Shown: one piece after another, positions 32,060 to 39,604 of the stretch | Numbering within the stretch: the first letter of the stretch is position 1 | How the letters are laid out: each line of letters begins with the position of its first letter | Source: Spirochaetota bacterium | GTDB lineage: Bacteria; Spirochaetota; UBA4802; JAFGJZ01 | Assembly: GCA_029554345.1 (NCBI GenBank) | Contig: JAKPJF010000106.1 | Span: 1 to 64,000 of the forward strand | Length of the DNA stretch: 64,000 nt | Direction of reading: 5' to 3' | Position numbers and translations under genes: made by a program | Notes under the pieces: generated by a model | What the model saw: only the letters and a program-made list of their open reading frames with translations | Told to the model about the DNA's origin: nothing | Databases searched by the model: none

Positions 32060-32392
32060 ATGCTGAATAATACTGTGGAAAAAATTGAAAAGACTTTAGC
32101 TTCTTCTAAATCTCTTTCGGATAAACAAAAAACCGATTTAATAAAACTTGTCGGAGATTTAAAGAAAGAACTTGCACTGATATATGACAAGGAAAAAGAT
32201 GATACCGAGAGCGTAATTCATTTTGCAGCTGTAAGCGCTCATGAAGCTGCAAAAATAAACAAAAACTCCGAGTTGGCGGAAATATCAAGAAAAGGACTTT
32301 TTGAGTCAGCAAGAAAATTTGAGGTTTCGCACCCTAAAATATTTGAGACTGTCAATGCAGTCTGTGATTATCTGGCGAAACTAGGTATATAA
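32060..32392 (+). CDS. DUF4404-like small helical protein
   Basis: The 110-residue product is helical and soluble, with VEKIEKTLASSKSLSDKQKT near the start and the C-terminal ARKFEVSHPKIFETVNAVCD followed by YLAKLGI. The pattern F-x-x-S-H-P then L-x-x-L-G-I at the end resembles DUF4404 proteins, whose function I do not know. ATG at 32060 lies 5 nt after AAAGAGG; an upstream in-frame GTG at 32054 overlaps the ribosome site. It leads the def-fmt operon, 17 nt before def. Confidence 0.6.
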   Translation: MLNNTVEKIEKTLASSKSLSDKQKTDLIKLVGDLKKELALIYDKEKDDTESVIHFAAVSAHEAAKINKNSELAEISRKGLFESARKFEVSHPKIFETVNAVCDYLAKLGI

Positions 32393-32409
32393 TTTAGATG
32401 AAGAGGAAC

Positions 32410-32919
32410 ATGAGTCATTCACTGGTTTATTATGGAAGCGACATTCTTAAAAAAAACTCAGAAGATATTACAAATGTAGATTCTGAAGTTGTTGATCTTA
32501 TTAACGAGATGTTTATCATAATGAAAAAATCTAATGGGGTAGGACTGGCAGCACCTCAAATAGGAATAAATAAAAATATAATTACGATAGATATTTCCCA
32601 TACAGAGCAAAAAATGAAAATTGCTCTAATTAATCCGAAGATAGAACTCGCATCTTCAGATGTTGTTCTATATGAAGAAGGTTGTCTTTCCGTGCCCGGC
32701 ATCTGGGCGGAAGTTCAGAGACCGTCCAAAATAAAAGTCAAAGCTGTTGATGTTAAGGGCAACCAAATTGAATTTGACGCTGATTCATTTTATGCAAGGG
32801 TTCTTCAGCATGAAATTGACCATCTAAGAGGCGTTCTTTTCATTGACCGCATTGAAGATTATATCAGAAAAGAATTTACTAAAGAACTCAAAAAGATTAA
32901 GAAGTTGAACAAAGCATGA
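32410..32919 (+). CDS. def: Peptide deformylase
   Basis: Deformylase removes the formyl group from initiator Met. All three family motifs are visible: GVGLAAPQIG, EEGCLSVPG with the metal-binding Cys, and QHEIDHLRGVLFID with the HExxH metal site and catalytic Glu. ATGs lie at 32398 and 32410. The second follows AAGAGGA and gives the family-like start MSHSLVYYGSDILKK; spacing is tight, so the first is not excluded. The 3' end overlaps fmt by 4 bases (ATGA). Confidence 0.95.
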   Translation: MSHSLVYYGSDILKKNSEDITNVDSEVVDLINEMFIIMKKSNGVGLAAPQIGINKNIITIDISHTEQKMKIALINPKIELASSDVVLYEEGCLSVPGIWAEVQRPSKIKVKAVDVKGNQIEFDADSFYARVLQHEIDHLRGVLFIDRIEDYIRKEFTKELKKIKKLNKA

Positions 32920-33851
32920 TAAAAGTCGGATTTTTCGGTACACCTGATATTGCCAGACAATGTCTTTCAAGCATTTGCGGCAAGTATGAAACAGTTTTTA
33001 CTGTAACAAGTTCGGATAAGGCTCAGGGGAGAAACCTGAAAGTATGTTGTACGCCTGTCAAAGAATGTGCAGAAGAAGAATGTATTGATGTATTTCAACC
33101 GGATAATTTAAAAGATCCTGAGTTTGAAAAAACACTGATAAAATACAATGCAGATATTTTTGTTGTTGTTGCGTACGGTCATCTCATTCCCCGGAATATT
33201 TTTTCCATGCCGCGTCTAGGGACAATCAATATGCACCCGTCTCTTCTTCCAAAATACCGCGGTGCCGCTCCGGTTCAATGGGCGCTTATAAACGGAGAAA
33301 CGGAATCCGGAATATCTGTTCAGCTGATTGATGAAAAACTGGATTCTGGAGATCTCGTTATTCAGAAGAAATTTGCAATTGATGAAAATATAACAGCAGG
33401 AGAACTGTATTCAAAAATAATTCCGTTTGCCTGCGAATGTGTATCTGAAGCTATAGATCTTCTTGATTCAGGTAAAGCCGTACCGCTTAAGCAGGATCAT
33501 TCTGCAGCGACTTATTGCGGAAAAATAACGAAAGAAATTGCAAAAATTGATTTTTCTAATAAATCTGAGGAAATTCATAATCTTGTAAGAGCGCTAAATC
33601 CGAAACCGGGTGCATGGTGTACTTTTCGCGAAAAACATATTAAAATATGGAAGACTGCACTTTGTAAAGAGATTGAAATACCCGATCTTTCAGCAGGAGA
33701 GATTTTTCGTGTCGGGAAAAAGCGGCTTTTTGTAAAAACTGTAAATTCTGCAGTTGAAATTATCGAAATTCAACCTGAAAATAAAAAAGTTATGACTGCA
33801 GTGGAATTTATAAACGGAATGAGGCTTATTGAAGGGGATGTTTTCAGCTGA
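32916..33851 (+). CDS. fmt: Methionyl-tRNA formyltransferase
   Basis: Fmt formylates Met on initiator tRNA using 10-formyl-tetrahydrofolate, the reaction undone later by Def. The 311 residues have an N-terminal Rossmann-type formyltransferase domain with VGFFGTPDIAR, the catalytic and folate region NMHPSLLPKYRGAAPVQWAL, and the C-terminal OB domain beginning near residue 205 (RALNPKPGAWC). It overlaps def at 32916 and the HNH gene at 33851, so all three are probably co-translated. Confidence 0.96.
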   Translation: MIKVGFFGTPDIARQCLSSICGKYETVFTVTSSDKAQGRNLKVCCTPVKECAEEECIDVFQPDNLKDPEFEKTLIKYNADIFVVVAYGHLIPRNIFSMPRLGTINMHPSLLPKYRGAAPVQWALINGETESGISVQLIDEKLDSGDLVIQKKFAIDENITAGELYSKIIPFACECVSEAIDLLDSGKAVPLKQDHSAATYCGKITKEIAKIDFSNKSEEIHNLVRALNPKPGAWCTFREKHIKIWKTALCKEIEIPDLSAGEIFRVGKKRLFVKTVNSAVEIIEIQPENKKVMTAVEFINGMRLIEGDVFS

Positions 33852-34198
33852 TGGGCCGAAAGGATGAAAAGCGCTGGAGCCGGGAAAAGCCTGTTTACTC
33901 ATTCAGTGTGGAAGAAAAAAGTCATGAAAAATCAAAAGCCAGAGAACTTAGATCTACTGCATGGTGGCGTAAAAAGATATCTATCGGAAAATGCCACTAT
34001 TGCGGGGGTGTTTTTAAGCCGGATGAGCTTACCATGGATCATGTAATCCCTTTATCACGCGGAGGAAAAACCGAACGTATAAATATTGTACCCGCTTGTA
34101 AGGAATGCAACAATAAAAAGAACTATCTATTGCCGACTGAATGGGAAGAATTTCTCGAAAAAATAAAAACTGGAGGCAATTCTTCCGATAATAATTAG
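33851..34198 (+). CDS. HNH endonuclease-domain protein
   Basis: The 115-residue product has an HNH fold over residues 46-100: CHYCGGVFKPDELTMDHVIP, then LSRGGKTERINIVPACKECN and NKKNYLL. The DH pair, the Asn and the closing Cys pair (CKEC) make a zinc-supported HNH site. The first 40 residues are highly charged with no known domain. Its ATG shares bases with the fmt stop (TGATG), so it is coupled to housekeeping genes, not placed beside a methylase, integrase or intron. Its substrate is unknown; repair or a domesticated homing-type nuclease are both possible. Confidence 0.8.
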   Translation: MGRKDEKRWSREKPVYSFSVEEKSHEKSKARELRSTAWWRKKISIGKCHYCGGVFKPDELTMDHVIPLSRGGKTERINIVPACKECNNKKNYLLPTEWEEFLEKIKTGGNSSDNN

Positions 34199-34263
34199 AG
34201 AAACTGTTTTTGCGTCATTATATAATCTAATCGCGGAATTCATCCGCTAACCGGCAGGGAAAG

Positions 34264-36723
34264 ATGGCTGTATCTGGAAGTGAGAAAATCGAATCAGGCG
34301 GAATCATATTTCTGCAGGGTGAAAAATACAATTATAATGCATATCTTGAATCCGGAACTGTGGAAATTCTTGCCGCTGGAAGTGAATATAACGGTCTTGA
34401 TAAAACTATAATTCTTTCTCATTCAAGAAGAGTAAGTCTTATTTCTGAATCTACTATTTTGATGCCTTATCCCGGTAAAACAGTAAGAGCTTTGACACAA
34501 TGCTCCATACAGAGAAGACAGCTTCCGGCTGGAGGATTTGCTGAACTTTCTTCTAAAGATCAGGGTGAAAGTATAAATATGCTTGTCTGCATGTTTAAAA
34601 GAATGGAAGTCGCATATGCGGATATGGCAAAGTATCTGAAGCATTATCAGGCATTAAGCCGTTTTGTAGATAATATGACAGCTTTGCACTGTGAATTATC
34701 AGCAAGACCATTGCCGCGCGAGCTTCAGCAGAGAGCTGATGATATTGTTGAAAATCTGCGTTCGTCCGGAGGATTCCCGCCTTCGATATCACCGAATTGG
34801 ATGATTACCGATAATGCCGAAAAATTTCAGGTTTCTTATGATGCTCCGGGAGAATCGGTAGATGTTCTTCTTAACAAAGATCTTTATTCTTTTCTCAAGC
34901 GTTTTCTTAAGATAAATAAAACGGTTTTTGCTCATGTGATTAAATGCGATCCTGGAATCCCTTCTTTTATGTTTGATACAGTTCAGAAGATAATGCTTTC
35001 GATTCTTGATAGAAATTATGAAATTGCCGGGTTGATTGATGCAAAGATGAAAGCTGTTTTTTTCGATAAAGATTCGCTTTCTTCTGTTATGGAAGAGGGA
35101 AGCCTTAAGGATTGGGCGACATCGGGACGTCTTTCTCCTGATTTTTTGAAGCAGTTTAATTCCGTATGTCAGAAATTTTATTCTATGTATGATGAACTTA
35201 CCGGAAAAAAATCCCAAGAAATTTATTCTGGAATCGTTAAAATTAAAAAAGCATTCGAACAGTTGTCAAAATCTAACATTTCCCAGCCTGCTCAGGTTGT
35301 GACTGCAGAAGTTCCGCGTCAATCCGCGCAGCCGCAAGTTACACGTCAGATGGATTCAAATATTATTAAATTATATGATAATTCACTCCAGCAAATTCTT
35401 GAATTCGGAGTAATCGGATATGAACAGCAGCAGAATTTTATAAAGGCATGGAATGAGTTTAAAAGGCTTCCTGATCCGATGAGCGGAGAAGATCAGCCGC
35501 GTAAAGTCAGACGTTCTGTTTCAAGATTATATTGGGATATTTTCACTACAGTTTTTGTCCGTGCAAAAAGTACTAAGAATATTCCTGCGCCTGTTAAGCT
35601 TATGTTCAGGTACGGTTTTATCGACGAGAATGTTGCTGATCCTGATCAGATTATGACTATGCATCAATATGCTGTTGAAAATTTTAATTCGGGTGATCTT
35701 TCGATTTTAACAGAGGAAGAGTTTTTAACGAAGATATGGAACAAGGAAGAACCGCCTTCAATGACGGAAATGGGCCAGAGTTATGAAGCGTACCTTCGCG
35801 AGTTATCAAAGACTTCGTCCAGGAAAGGTCCTGATCCGATGGATGATTTAAATGATCCTATTAAACAGGTAACTTTCGAAATTTCTAACAGAATATTTCA
35901 AACTTCCATTGTATGTTCGGGTTCAATTTCAACAGCTTTTCCAATATTCAACAATTTTCTCGTAAAGGGAAATATCGAAAATTGCATCATGACTAAGGCT
36001 AAAATAGAAGCGGTTATCAAAGAATTGATAGATACTGATTATTCGGCATTTTTCAGAGAAACTGTTTTGAAACTCGGTGATGCACGTGAAGTAATTGAAG
36101 AAGAAGTTCTTCCTCATATTATCATACTTCCGGTTTTCGGAATGAAAACGATGATGTGGCAGGAGCTTGTCGGCATCAATAAAAGAAGCCGTGCACGTAT
36201 TGTTGTGCCAGCAATGTTCGTCGGTGATATTGTAAAATCACTAGCTCATTCAATTGCTGTATTCAGATGGGAAATTCTAAGGACTATGAAAGGCGGGATG
36301 TGGGCGGACCCTGTTGAGGGCGGCCTTACCGGAGCTTATCAGGACTATGTTCAGTTTTATAAAAAGAACAGCAAACTCTCGGTTGAATCCAAAGAAAAGA
36401 TTCTTGAAAGGCTTAGAAGTCATAGAAATAATATAAGAGAATTGTTTGCTGAAGATTATATTCTCTGGGTTCGTTTTGAAAAGAACGGAATAATGAAAAT
36501 GAATAATGTCAGCCGTGATCTTTTTTATAGATATGTGCCGTTTAAGAAAGACATTCGTGAACGTTTGGAAAGAATGCCTGCTTTTATGGAATCCGCCAAT
36601 AGGTTTAAGAATATAAGAAAAAGAACATTTGATACTTTTGAGCGTAAGTTCAGAAAGTATACTGACGAGAACGGAAATATGCCCGATGAAATTCGCAAGT
36701 ACATGAATTATCTTCAAATGTGA
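34264..36723 (+). CDS. Large protein with N-terminal cNMP-binding-like domain, otherwise unknown
   Basis: This 819-residue soluble protein starts with a segment resembling a cyclic-nucleotide-binding (CAP/Crp effector) domain: SGGIIFLQGEKYNYNAYLES, then SGTVEIL, and an LSHSRRVSLISESTILMPYP segment where the phosphate-binding cassette would be. The usual Arg-Thr-Ala cassette is degenerate, so ligand binding is uncertain. Residues 130-819 have no domain I recognise: mixed helices, a Pro/Gln-rich linker near 340-365, and a very basic C-terminal 50 residues. There is no helix-turn-helix, membrane span or signal peptide. It starts 65 nt after the HNH gene and is followed by a GHKL ATPase-like gene, a likely partner. 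Confidence 0.75.
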   Translation: MAVSGSEKIESGGIIFLQGEKYNYNAYLESGTVEILAAGSEYNGLDKTIILSHSRRVSLISESTILMPYPGKTVRALTQCSIQRRQLPAGGFAELSSKDQGESINMLVCMFKRMEVAYADMAKYLKHYQALSRFVDNMTALHCELSARPLPRELQQRADDIVENLRSSGGFPPSISPNWMITDNAEKFQVSYDAPGESVDVLLNKDLYSFLKRFLKINKTVFAHVIKCDPGIPSFMFDTVQKIMLSILDRNYEIAGLIDAKMKAVFFDKDSLSSVMEEGSLKDWATSGRLSPDFLKQFNSVCQKFYSMYDELTGKKSQEIYSGIVKIKKAFEQLSKSNISQPAQVVTAEVPRQSAQPQVTRQMDSNIIKLYDNSLQQILEFGVIGYEQQQNFIKAWNEFKRLPDPMSGEDQPRKVRRSVSRLYWDIFTTVFVRAKSTKNIPAPVKLMFRYGFIDENVADPDQIMTMHQYAVENFNSGDLSILTEEEFLTKIWNKEEPPSMTEMGQSYEAYLRELSKTSSRKGPDPMDDLNDPIKQVTFEISNRIFQTSIVCSGSISTAFPIFNNFLVKGNIENCIMTKAKIEAVIKELIDTDYSAFFRETVLKLGDAREVIEEEVLPHIIILPVFGMKTMMWQELVGINKRSRARIVVPAMFVGDIVKSLAHSIAVFRWEILRTMKGGMWADPVEGGLTGAYQDYVQFYKKNSKLSVESKEKILERLRSHRNNIRELFAEDYILWVRFEKNGIMKMNNVSRDLFYRYVPFKKDIRERLERMPAFMESANRFKNIRKRTFDTFERKFRKYTDENGNMPDEIRKYMNYLQM

Positions 36724-36807
36724 TTTTGAATTTTTCTTGCATAATTTCTACGCGTAAATAGCTTAGATTTAACATATTGCATAATCAAGAATAGATCGCG
36801 GAGACTT

Positions 36808-37626
36808 ATGGAACGCAAGAAAATCACCGGACAGGTTCAGGCATATTCCAAAAGAACAAGAGAAGATCTCCTTAAAATCGGTGAATATCTTTTTGAGACG
36901 GCAGGAATTAAAAGTGTGTTCCGCGAGGTTTATTCATGTGTTGACGAGCTTATTAAAAATGCAGTAAAGGCTAATTATAAATATCTTCTCATTATTGATC
37001 AACTTGAAAAGAAACTCAAAAAAGAAAATCCTGATTTTTCTGATGAAAAAATCAAAGATATGGTTGAGCTTATCGTTAAGAATAAATCAGAATATGACCG
37101 TGAAGCCGAAAAGATTCTAAAAATTGAAAAGATATCTAATTTTGTCCGCGAAGTTTTAAATGAAGAAGCAATTCAGATTCGTATCAAGAATAAAATATAT
37201 GATCAGAAGCGCGATTATACTGATGAAGAATTCAATACCTTGAAAGGTCTTAAAAAAATCAATATGATCCGTCACGAAATGAAAAAACGAAATATTGACG
37301 TATTGGTGAAATACGATCTGGACGAAGATTATATTTATATTGAAGTTACAAATACTTCACCGATTCTTGAAACGGATTTGAGAAGAATTTACGCGAAACG
37401 TGATGAATTCAAATTATGTGTAGAAGAAAACAGACAGCAGGAATTTTTTCTTAATAATCTCGATACAAGCGAGTCGGGTTTCGGACTAGGTTACGCAACA
37501 ATAGACAGTTATCTTTCTGATATCGGCCTCATTCCTTATAACACTATTCAGATTATTGCCGCAATGGATACGACAGTCATTCTTTCTCTGCCGATTGAGA
37601 AACTTAAGGAAAGAGCATCGGCTTAA
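36808..37626 (+). CDS. GHKL (HATPase-like) protein, orphan
   Basis: The 272-residue product has an ATPase N-box in REVYSCVDELIKNAVKANYK (about residues 39-58) and a Gly-rich G2-like box TSESGFGLGYATID (about 224-237), the layout of GHKL ATP-binding domains such as those of histidine kinases. A long charged insertion (about residues 65-160, Lys/Glu-rich, predicted coiled) separates them. No dimerisation/His box, receiver or membrane segment is present. The classical G1 motif (DxGxG) is not seen. ATP binding is plausible, phosphotransfer is not shown. Its stop abuts the convergent NamZ gene with no gap. Confidence 0.7.
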   Translation: MERKKITGQVQAYSKRTREDLLKIGEYLFETAGIKSVFREVYSCVDELIKNAVKANYKYLLIIDQLEKKLKKENPDFSDEKIKDMVELIVKNKSEYDREAEKILKIEKISNFVREVLNEEAIQIRIKNKIYDQKRDYTDEEFNTLKGLKKINMIRHEMKKRNIDVLVKYDLDEDYIYIEVTNTSPILETDLRRIYAKRDEFKLCVEENRQQEFFLNNLDTSESGFGLGYATIDSYLSDIGLIPYNTIQIIAAMDTTVILSLPIEKLKERASA

Positions 37627-38856
37627 TCAGTAAAGCAGATACTTTCTCATAGACGAGTAAAAACCTTTTTGAGAAATTTCCATCTCTCTGCGAAGCTGTT
37701 TGAATGAGCTTTTTTTATCTACATTTTTCCTGAAAAGATCATTACCTGCAAGATGATCGACATGATAACGTTCATTGTAAGATAACCATCTCATATTATT
37801 AGGATAAAGTTCAAAAAGAGCTTTTAATATTTCAAATGAAATCTCATTGGGATCAAAATAGCCGCCTTTATAAATAACATGAACTCCTCCGCAAACCTGG
37901 TTTTTGTTTACGAGATACTTCGGTTCAAAGTAAACCGGTTTGAAAATAAAGTTTTCAAAGTTCAATGAATTAAGTTTTTCCGCAAGTTGATCCGGATTGA
38001 TCCACGGAGCGCCGATATATTCAAAAGGTTTGGTTGTTCCGCGCCCGACGGAGATGTTTGTTGCCTCGAGATAAATTAATGCAGCATAATTAACAGCTGA
38101 ACGGTATGAAGGCAGATTCGGCGAGGGAGGTATCCAGGCAATGTTCATGGAATCAAAAAACATCTGTTTCCTGTAATTTTTCATTTTTACTACAAAGATA
38201 TCGGTCGATAGATTTCTTTTTGCCTTATAATACAGAGCGGCTTCTCCAATTGTAAGGGAATAGAATAGCGGTGCCGGAAACGAAGCCACGTGCCTTGATT
38301 TAAATTTTTCATCAAGATCAAAGCCGGATACACCGAAAGGCGCGAGCGGATTAGGCCTGTCTAGAACAACAAGTCTAGTATTTGAACCGTTTAGAGCTTC
38401 TATTATTTCCCTAAGATTTGATATGTAGGTATAACAACGCATTCCCAGATCCTGAATATCGAAAATGACGGTATCAAATCCGGTAAGCAGAATTTTAAGT
38501 TCTTCAGCGTTGTAGTTGTGCATATTATGAATGGTTAATTTAAGTTTGTCCTCATGATAGGATTTTTGAGAAGAGTAGTCCTCATCAAAACCTGAGAGGC
38601 CATGCTCTGGAGCAAGAATTTCGGAAATAACAAGACCGCATTTTCTGAGGCTTTCAAGATTGCGCTTCATCGAAGAATCAAAACCCGAATGATTTGTAAC
38701 CAGACATATGTTTTTATTCCTATATCCGGATGCGTAAAATGCCGTGAACATGTCTATGCCTAATCTTACATTGCCGGGAGATTCGGACGGTAAAACTGTC
38801 GGTGTTCCGCTGCAGGCTGAAATTAAAATAATTAAAATGAGAATTGCTTTTTTCAT
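37627..38856 (-). CDS. NamZ-type exo-beta-N-acetylmuramidase lipoprotein (DUF1343)
   Basis: The 409-residue product begins with a lipoprotein signal (LILIILISACSG, lipid Cys in the ISAC box). The DUF1343/NamZ core is clear: LGIDMF near the start, APEHGLSGF, VIFDIQDLGMRCYTYISNLR, VVLDRPNPL, and SVGRGTTKPFEYIGAPWI. In characterised members this family removes N-acetylmuramic acid from the non-reducing end of peptidoglycan fragments. The lipid anchor suggests periplasmic or outer-membrane-facing action in wall turnover or MurNAc salvage. No NagZ, MurQ or MurNAc transporter gene is adjacent. Confidence 0.88.
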   Translation of the reverse strand: MKKAILILIILISACSGTPTVLPSESPGNVRLGIDMFTAFYASGYRNKNICLVTNHSGFDSSMKRNLESLRKCGLVISEILAPEHGLSGFDEDYSSQKSYHEDKLKLTIHNMHNYNAEELKILLTGFDTVIFDIQDLGMRCYTYISNLREIIEALNGSNTRLVVLDRPNPLAPFGVSGFDLDEKFKSRHVASFPAPLFYSLTIGEAALYYKAKRNLSTDIFVVKMKNYRKQMFFDSMNIAWIPPSPNLPSYRSAVNYAALIYLEATNISVGRGTTKPFEYIGAPWINPDQLAEKLNSLNFENFIFKPVYFEPKYLVNKNQVCGGVHVIYKGGYFDPNEISFEILKALFELYPNNMRWLSYNERYHVDHLAGNDLFRKNVDKKSSFKQLRREMEISQKGFYSSMRKYLLY

Positions 38857-38975
38857 AATTTCAGATAATAATAAACTCAGTATGCAGGCAATTTCATTTT
38901 TCTTAAATTTAAAAAAATTGTTTGCAAGTGCCGGGTAGGGCAGTAGGAGTATATATGAGTTATTCGGAGGTTTTT

Positions 38976-39596
38976 ATGAAAATCAGAAGTCTTGTTTTTA
39001 TCATATCGGCTGTTTTGCTCGCCATGTGTGCGTCAAGCCCGAGTACGAAAACAAATCTGACAAATTACGCCCCCGACAATGAAATCAATTATGATAAATA
39101 TCTTGTTGATGTTTTAAGCTATACTTCATCCGGAAAAATCTATCACACTAAATATGCTAAAGTCCTAAAAGGTTTTTCGAAATATGCGGTTGTTGATCAT
39201 AAGCTTGAACTTGCTGAAAGATCCGTCGGATTTTATTTTGATAAAAAACTCTCGGATAGAGAAGATCTGTATTTTGGTTTTGATTTTTATCCGGATTCTG
39301 CAATCGCTTCATCTGCGAATTCTTATGAGGATAACGCCCGTCTTATGATTCAGCGGTACTATGAAAATATTCTTTCTTTCTACGGATTGCTTGAAGATGT
39401 CATGAGTGAAAAAGCCGTTAAGGGAATTGTTATAGGAATGAAGTGGAAATCCGGCGGAAGAAATGAATCAATGACTCTATGGGTAAGAAAGCAGGATGCA
39501 GCGGATTTTGCAAACAAGATGCTTACATTTAAGAATCTTGTCTACAAAACGACTGTTACTAATTCTGAAGGTAAAATAGTCAGAATAGCGCTATAA
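38976..39596 (+). CDS. Putative lipoprotein, unknown function
   Basis: The 206-residue product starts MKIRSLVFIISAVLLAMCAS, a lipoprotein-like signal with Cys at 18, then a short Ser/Thr linker and a mixed alpha/beta domain (YFGFDFYPDS, GIVIGMKWKSGGRNESMTLW). I do not recognise a family. ATG at 38976 follows CGGAGG at 38965-38970. It is divergent from the NamZ gene, sharing a 119-nt spacer, and convergent with the fibre-like gene 8 nt downstream with no terminator between them. Confidence 0.65.
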   Translation: MKIRSLVFIISAVLLAMCASSPSTKTNLTNYAPDNEINYDKYLVDVLSYTSSGKIYHTKYAKVLKGFSKYAVVDHKLELAERSVGFYFDKKLSDREDLYFGFDFYPDSAIASSANSYEDNARLMIQRYYENILSFYGLLEDVMSEKAVKGIVIGMKWKSGGRNESMTLWVRKQDAADFANKMLTFKNLVYKTTVTNSEGKIVRIAL

Positions 39597-39604
39597 TTAC
39601 ATTA

